From contig CAYSMK010000001.1 in assembly GCA_964432205.1 (NCBI GenBank), forward strand, positions 124,001-188,000: DNA of 64,000 nt. The letters run 5' to 3'. Below are positions 60,412-64,000 of this stretch, in pieces. This DNA is from Geomobilibacter sp964432205 (lineage in GTDB: Bacteria; Desulfobacterota; Desulfuromonadia; Geobacterales; DSM-12255). The translations under genes and the position numbers were made by a program. The first letter of the stretch is position 1. The number at the start of each line of letters is the position of its first letter. Under the pieces are notes generated by a model. The model worked only from the letters and a program-made list of their open reading frames with translations. It made no database searches and was not told the origin of the DNA.

Positions 60412-62643
60412 ATGGCACACAAAGCGCCCGCAAAACTGACCGCCCTGTCGAAAAACGCCATTACCGTACTGGAAAAACGGTACCTGAAACGGGACAAGGA
60501 GGGGAAAGCGCTGGAAACCCCGGCCGAGCTCTTCCGCCGGGTAGCCGACGCCATCGCGGCAGCGGACAGGACATTCGACAAGAAGGCCGATCTGAAGGGG
60601 CTCTCCGACCTCTTCTACGGTATCATGACCAACCTGGAATTCCTCCCCAACTCACCGACCCTGATGAACGCCGGCCGGGAGCTCGGGCAGCTCTCCGCCT
60701 GCTTTGTCCTGCCGGTGGGTGACTCCATGGACGAGATCTTCGATGCGGTCAAGTACACCGCTCTGATCCACAAGTCGGGCGGCGGCACAGGCTTCTCCTT
60801 CTCGCGCCTGCGGCCCGCCAACGACGTGGTCCAGTCCACCTCCGGCATCTCCAGCGGTCCGCTTTCCTTCATGCGGGTCTTCGACATCGCCACCGACACG
60901 GTCAAGCAGGGGGGGACCCGGCGCGGGGCCAACATGGGGATCCTCAGGGTCGACCATCCGGACATCATGAACTTCATCATGTGCAAGGCAGACCAGAAGA
61001 TGTTCAACAACTTCAACATCTCGGTCGGCATCACCGAGGCGTTCATGGACGCTGTGGACAAGGACCGGGAGTACAACCTGCTCAACCCCAGGACCGGTGA
61101 AATAGCGGGCTCGCTGAATGCCCGCAAGGTCTTCAACCGGATCGTCAAGCAGGCCTGGGAGAACGGCGAACCGGGCATCATCTTCCTCGACCGGCTGAAC
61201 AAGGACAACCCGACCCCGCTGGTGGGGGAGATCGAATCCACCAACCCCTGCGGCGAGCAGCCGCTTCTCCCGTACGAATCGTGCAACCTCGGCTCCATCA
61301 ACCTGGGAAAGATAGTGAAAGACGGGGACGTCGACTGGTCCCGCCTGAAAGAGGTGGTGAAGCTGGCGGTCCACTTCCTGGACAACGTCATCGAGGTCAA
61401 CAACTATCCCCTGGACCAGATCCGGGACATGACGCGCGGCAACCGGAAGATCGGCCTGGGAGTCATGGGATGGGCCGACCTGCTGATCCTGCTCGGCATC
61501 CCCTACAATTCGCCGGAGGCCATCGGCCTGGGTGAAAAGGTGATGCAGTTCATCAACGACGAGGGGCATGCCGCCTCCCGCGAGCTGGCCAAGGCCCGCG
61601 GCCCGTTCCCCAACTTCAAGTGGTCGATCTACGACAAGCCGGGGCTGGAGCCGATCAGAAACGCCACGGTCACCACCATCGCCCCGACCGGCACCATCTC
61701 CATCATCGCCAACGCCTCCTCCGGCGTCGAGCCCCTCTTCGCCGTCTCCTATGTCCGTCAGGTCATGGACAACAACATCCTGGTGGAGGTGAACCCGATC
61801 TTCGAAAAGATCGCCAAGGAGCGGGGCTTCTACTCCGAGGGGCTTATGCAGCGGATCGCGGAACACGGCACGGTCCACGGCATCCCGGAGGTACCGGAGG
61901 ATGTGCAGCGGGTCTTCGTCACGGCCCACGACATCGACCCCGAGAGCCACATCGAGATGCAGTCCGTCTTCCAGCGCCACACCGACAACGCGGTATCCAA
62001 GACGGTGAACTTCGCCAACACGGCCACCGTGGAGGACGTGGAAAAGGTCTACCGCCTCGCCTACCAGACCGGCTGCAAAGGGGTCACCATCTACCGTGAC
62101 GGCTCGCGGGACGAGCAGGTCCTCTCCACCGGCAAGAAGGAGGAGAAGGTGGAGGAGAAGGCGGTCCAGGTCGACGACAAGCGGGTCTTCAAGCGGGACC
62201 GTCCCAAGGCGCTCAAGGGGTGGACCTACCAGATGCAGACCGGCTGCGGCCCGCTCTACGTCACGGTCAACGAGGATAAGAGCGGCCTCTTCGAGCTCTT
62301 CACCACCATGGGCAAGGCAGGCGGCTGTGCCTCCTCCCAGGCCGAGGCGATCGGCCGGATGGTGTCGCTCGCCTGGCGGAGCGGGGTACAGGCGCGGCAG
62401 GTGATCAAGCAGCTCCTGGGGATCTCCTGTCACTGTCCGGCCGGCTTCGGGGACAACAAGGTCCTCTCCTGCGCCGACGCGGTAGCCAAGGCGATCCAGG
62501 CCCACATGCACGCCGCCGGTTACGATACTGGCCTGGAGGCCAAGGCGCCGGAACGGGGCGCCTGCCCAGAGTGCGGCGGGATCGTGGAGCACGAGGGAGG
62601 ATGTGCGGTCTGCCGGGTGTGCGGGTATAGTGAATGTGCTTAG
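60412..62643 (+). CDS. nrdJ: Adenosylcobalamin-dependent ribonucleotide reductase (class II)
   Basis: A 743-residue enzyme that reduces ribonucleotides to deoxyribonucleotides using a B12 radical, with or without oxygen. Visible: NSPTLMNAGRELGQLSACFV with the substrate-reducing Cys, SGGGTGFSFSRLRP, the active-site block NPCGEQPLLPYESCNLGSIN (from about residue 277), APTGTISIIANASSG, and a C-terminal zinc-ribbon-like CPECGGIVEHEGGCAVCRVC ending in redox Cys. GGAG (AAGGAGAACC) lies upstream. It is the only class II gene seen; it runs opposite to the neighbours. Confidence 0.96.
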   Translation: MAHKAPAKLTALSKNAITVLEKRYLKRDKEGKALETPAELFRRVADAIAAADRTFDKKADLKGLSDLFYGIMTNLEFLPNSPTLMNAGRELGQLSACFVLPVGDSMDEIFDAVKYTALIHKSGGGTGFSFSRLRPANDVVQSTSGISSGPLSFMRVFDIATDTVKQGGTRRGANMGILRVDHPDIMNFIMCKADQKMFNNFNISVGITEAFMDAVDKDREYNLLNPRTGEIAGSLNARKVFNRIVKQAWENGEPGIIFLDRLNKDNPTPLVGEIESTNPCGEQPLLPYESCNLGSINLGKIVKDGDVDWSRLKEVVKLAVHFLDNVIEVNNYPLDQIRDMTRGNRKIGLGVMGWADLLILLGIPYNSPEAIGLGEKVMQFINDEGHAASRELAKARGPFPNFKWSIYDKPGLEPIRNATVTTIAPTGTISIIANASSGVEPLFAVSYVRQVMDNNILVEVNPIFEKIAKERGFYSEGLMQRIAEHGTVHGIPEVPEDVQRVFVTAHDIDPESHIEMQSVFQRHTDNAVSKTVNFANTATVEDVEKVYRLAYQTGCKGVTIYRDGSRDEQVLSTGKKEEKVEEKAVQVDDKRVFKRDRPKALKGWTYQMQTGCGPLYVTVNEDKSGLFELFTTMGKAGGCASSQAEAIGRMVSLAWRSGVQARQVIKQLLGISCHCPAGFGDNKVLSCADAVAKAIQAHMHAAGYDTGLEAKAPERGACPECGGIVEHEGGCAVCRVCGYSECA

Positions 62644-62664
62644 GATGTGATGTGGTGTAATGGG

Positions 62665-62692
62665 AAGGCCCGCAGCGATGCGGGCCTTTTTT
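62665..62692 (+). terminator. nrdJ terminator
   Basis: AAGGCCCGCA-GCGA-TGCGGGCCTT followed by T-run; a perfect 10-bp stem 22 nt after the nrdJ stop. Confidence 0.95.
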
Positions 62693-62712
62693 CGGACCGA
62701 AACATTTAGTAC

Positions 62713-62768
62713 AAATTCACCCTAAAGGTGAATTTAAATATTGATTTTTTTCCTTGAAACGATACAAT
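62713..62768 (+). promoter_or_regulatory. Promoter and operator palindrome of the toxin-antitoxin pair
   Basis: AAATTCACC-CTAAA-GGTGAATTT (62713-62735) is a perfect 9-bp inverted repeat directly upstream of a TTGATT (62741-62746) / TACAAT (62763-62768) promoter with 16-bp spacing. HTH antitoxins usually bind such palindromes to autoregulate. Confidence 0.6.
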
Positions 62769-62780
62769 AGGACCAGATAA

Positions 62781-63077
62781 ATGCGATTCCTCTTCAAAAA
62801 GAAAAAACTTGAAGATCTTTACATTGAGGAAAAGGGTGCACACAAATATCCGGCAGAGGTGATAGACGCTTTTTTCGAGGCAATGGCCGTCATCGCGGCA
62901 GCTCATGACGAACGCGACCTCTATGCCCTGAAAGGTTTTCACTTTGAAAAACTGTCGGGCGACCGCAAGGGAGAATACTCACTTCGCCTCAACAAACAGT
63001 TTCGCCTGATCGTCACCATTGAAAAGGATACCGACGGAAAGTTCGTCCTGGTAATCGACATCGCGGATTACCATTGA
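62781..63077 (+). CDS. HigB/RelE-superfamily toxin
   Basis: A 98-residue basic protein of the plasmid-maintenance killer type: an N-terminal helical part and the core LKGFHFEKLSGDRKGEYSLR, NKQFRLIVTIE, ending VIDIADYH. Family members cut mRNA at the ribosome. AGGA lies upstream of the ATG. The antitoxin gene starts 14 nt after the stop, in toxin-first (HigBA) order. Confidence 0.88.
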   Translation: MRFLFKKKKLEDLYIEEKGAHKYPAEVIDAFFEAMAVIAAAHDERDLYALKGFHFEKLSGDRKGEYSLRLNKQFRLIVTIEKDTDGKFVLVIDIADYH

Positions 63078-63091
63078 GAAAGGAAGTATCG

Positions 63092-64000
63092 ATGGAAAGG
63101 AAACTCCAGCCGGCACGGGCGACAGCGCCAGGACGGATACTGACACGGGAATTGGAGGCCCGCGGCTGGACCCAGAAGGACCTGGCCCGGATCATGGGCC
63201 GGCCGCCCCAGGCGATCAACGAGATCGTCAAGGGGACCAAGCAGATAACACCGGAAACCGCATTGGAACTGGCCGAAACCTTCGGCACGTCCCCCGAATT
63301 CTGGACAAATCTGGAGGCACAGTACCGGCTGACGTTGGCCAGACGTGTGAAAGACATCAAGGAAATCGCTCGGAAGAGCCGGCTTTACACCCTTGCACCG
63401 GTGAGCGAACTGCTGAAGAGGGGCTGGATTGCGGCCGGGGCCTCCTTCGATGAACTGGAACAGGCGGTGTTCGCCTTCATGGGAGCGTCTTCGCCCGAAG
63501 AGATGGGGAAGCTGGCTGTCAGCTTCCGCCATGCCCGGCAACGGGGACCGGAACTCGGCGCCCAGATCGCCTGGGTGCGACGTGTCGAGCAGGTGGCCGC
63601 CCACCGAAGCAAAGCAAGGTTCGACGCGACAAAACTGGAGCGGATGCTCCCCGATATCCTTGCCTGCGCCGCCAAGGTTGAAGATGTGGCCCACGTCCCC
63701 AGTCTTCTCGCCGATGCCGGGGTGCTTTTCATCGTGGTTTCCCACCTGGAGAAGACGTACCTGGACGGTGCCAAGCTCATCTGCGGCAACACCCCCGTGA
63801 TCGCCCTCACCCTCCGCTACGACCGGATCGACTCATTCTGGTTCACCCTCCTTCACGAACTGGCGCATATCGTTCTCAAGCACCAGGGAAGCTACCTGGA
63901 CAACCTCTACGAGCCCGACCACGTGGATGGCGAGGAGAAGGCCGCCAACCGGCTCGCCGGCGAATGGCTCCTCGATCCAAAGGGGTTCAAGTCCTTCGTC
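63092..64000 (+). CDS. HigA-type antitoxin fused to ImmA/IrrE metallopeptidase (3' end off window)
   Basis: At least 303 residues, cut by the right edge. The N-terminus (about 10-75) is an XRE/HigA helix-turn-helix: LEARGWTQKDLARIMGRPPQ and IVKGTKQITPETALELAETF. After a helical linker comes an M78 (ImmA/IrrE) domain with the zinc motif HELAHIVLKH and a later Glu in DGEEKAANRLAGEWLL. Family knowledge: such fusions neutralise the toxin and repress the operon, and the peptidase may remove regulators under stress. The start at 63092 has AAAGGAAG upstream. Confidence 0.9.
   Translation, partial: MERKLQPARATAPGRILTRELEARGWTQKDLARIMGRPPQAINEIVKGTKQITPETALELAETFGTSPEFWTNLEAQYRLTLARRVKDIKEIARKSRLYTLAPVSELLKRGWIAAGASFDELEQAVFAFMGASSPEEMGKLAVSFRHARQRGPELGAQIAWVRRVEQVAAHRSKARFDATKLERMLPDILACAAKVEDVAHVPSLLADAGVLFIVVSHLEKTYLDGAKLICGNTPVIALTLRYDRIDSFWFTLLHELAHIVLKHQGSYLDNLYEPDHVDGEEKAANRLAGEWLLDPKGFKSFV

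Noticed and set aside
60652..62592. 646-codon open frame opposite nrdJ
   Set aside because: Codon-mirror of nrdJ; biased composition and no recognisable motif.

Overview
This 64 kb window looks like chromosome of a Geobacter-type deltaproteobacterium (Desulfuromonadota). The evidence is a very short type IV pilin followed by a separate C-terminal pilin-like gene, a sigma-54 promoter upstream of that pilin, a B12-dependent class II ribonucleotide reductase, and GC-rich housekeeping genes in a Geobacter-like order. Almost everything is transcribed leftward (minus strand); only the ribonucleotide reductase and the toxin-antitoxin pair at the right end run rightward.

Region 1 (1-14.1 kb) is a defence island beside tRNA-Pro. 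Read in the direction of transcription it holds a SNF2-type helicase, a DUF4062/HATPase protein, a DUF4391 protein, a TIR-APAZ protein, a short prokaryotic Argonaute, a type III methyltransferase (Mod) and a type III restriction subunit (Res, running off the left edge). TIR-APAZ plus short Argonaute is a SPARTA system: guide-directed target recognition triggers NAD(P) depletion and abortive infection. Here SPARTA sits between DUF4391 and Mod, joined to DUF4391 by an ATGA overlap and internally by TAATG, and it is much more AT-rich than the genes upstream. The intergenic leader holds a 36-bp palindrome, two related hairpin terminators and a 32-codon ORF overlapping one terminator, which suggests regulated read-through into the operon. 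A chimeric integrase/ImmA remnant lies between this island and tRNA-Pro.

Region 2 (14.2-21.9 kb) is translation housekeeping: tRNA-Pro(GGG), a MerR regulator, ihfA, pheT, pheS, rplT, rpmI, infC, thrS and tRNA-Val(GAC).

Region 3 (21.9-47.5 kb) is a surface-polysaccharide cluster: many GT2/GT4/GT9 glycosyltransferases, several SAM methyltransferases, a NodB deacetylase, a Wzm/Wzt ABC exporter, a UbiA-type prenyltransferase, a polytopic TPR protein and a second ABC transporter next to the pilin genes. A 167-bp MITE-like element and a very AT-rich methyltransferase gene mark acquired DNA.

Region 4 (47.6-60.2 kb) has the pilin pair, a SPOR-domain protein, argS, a Cys-rich small protein, a candidate structured RNA, ftsB, UDP-glucuronate decarboxylase, UDP-glucose dehydrogenase (sugar nucleotide supply), rsmA, tsaD, a PIN-PhoH ATPase, a lipoprotein, a cysteine desulfurase-like enzyme and a beta-helix secreted protein.

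Region 5 (60.2-64 kb, plus strand) is nrdJ with a candidate NrdR-box promoter, then a HigB-like toxin and an antitoxin fused to an ImmA-type metallopeptidase, cut by the window edge.
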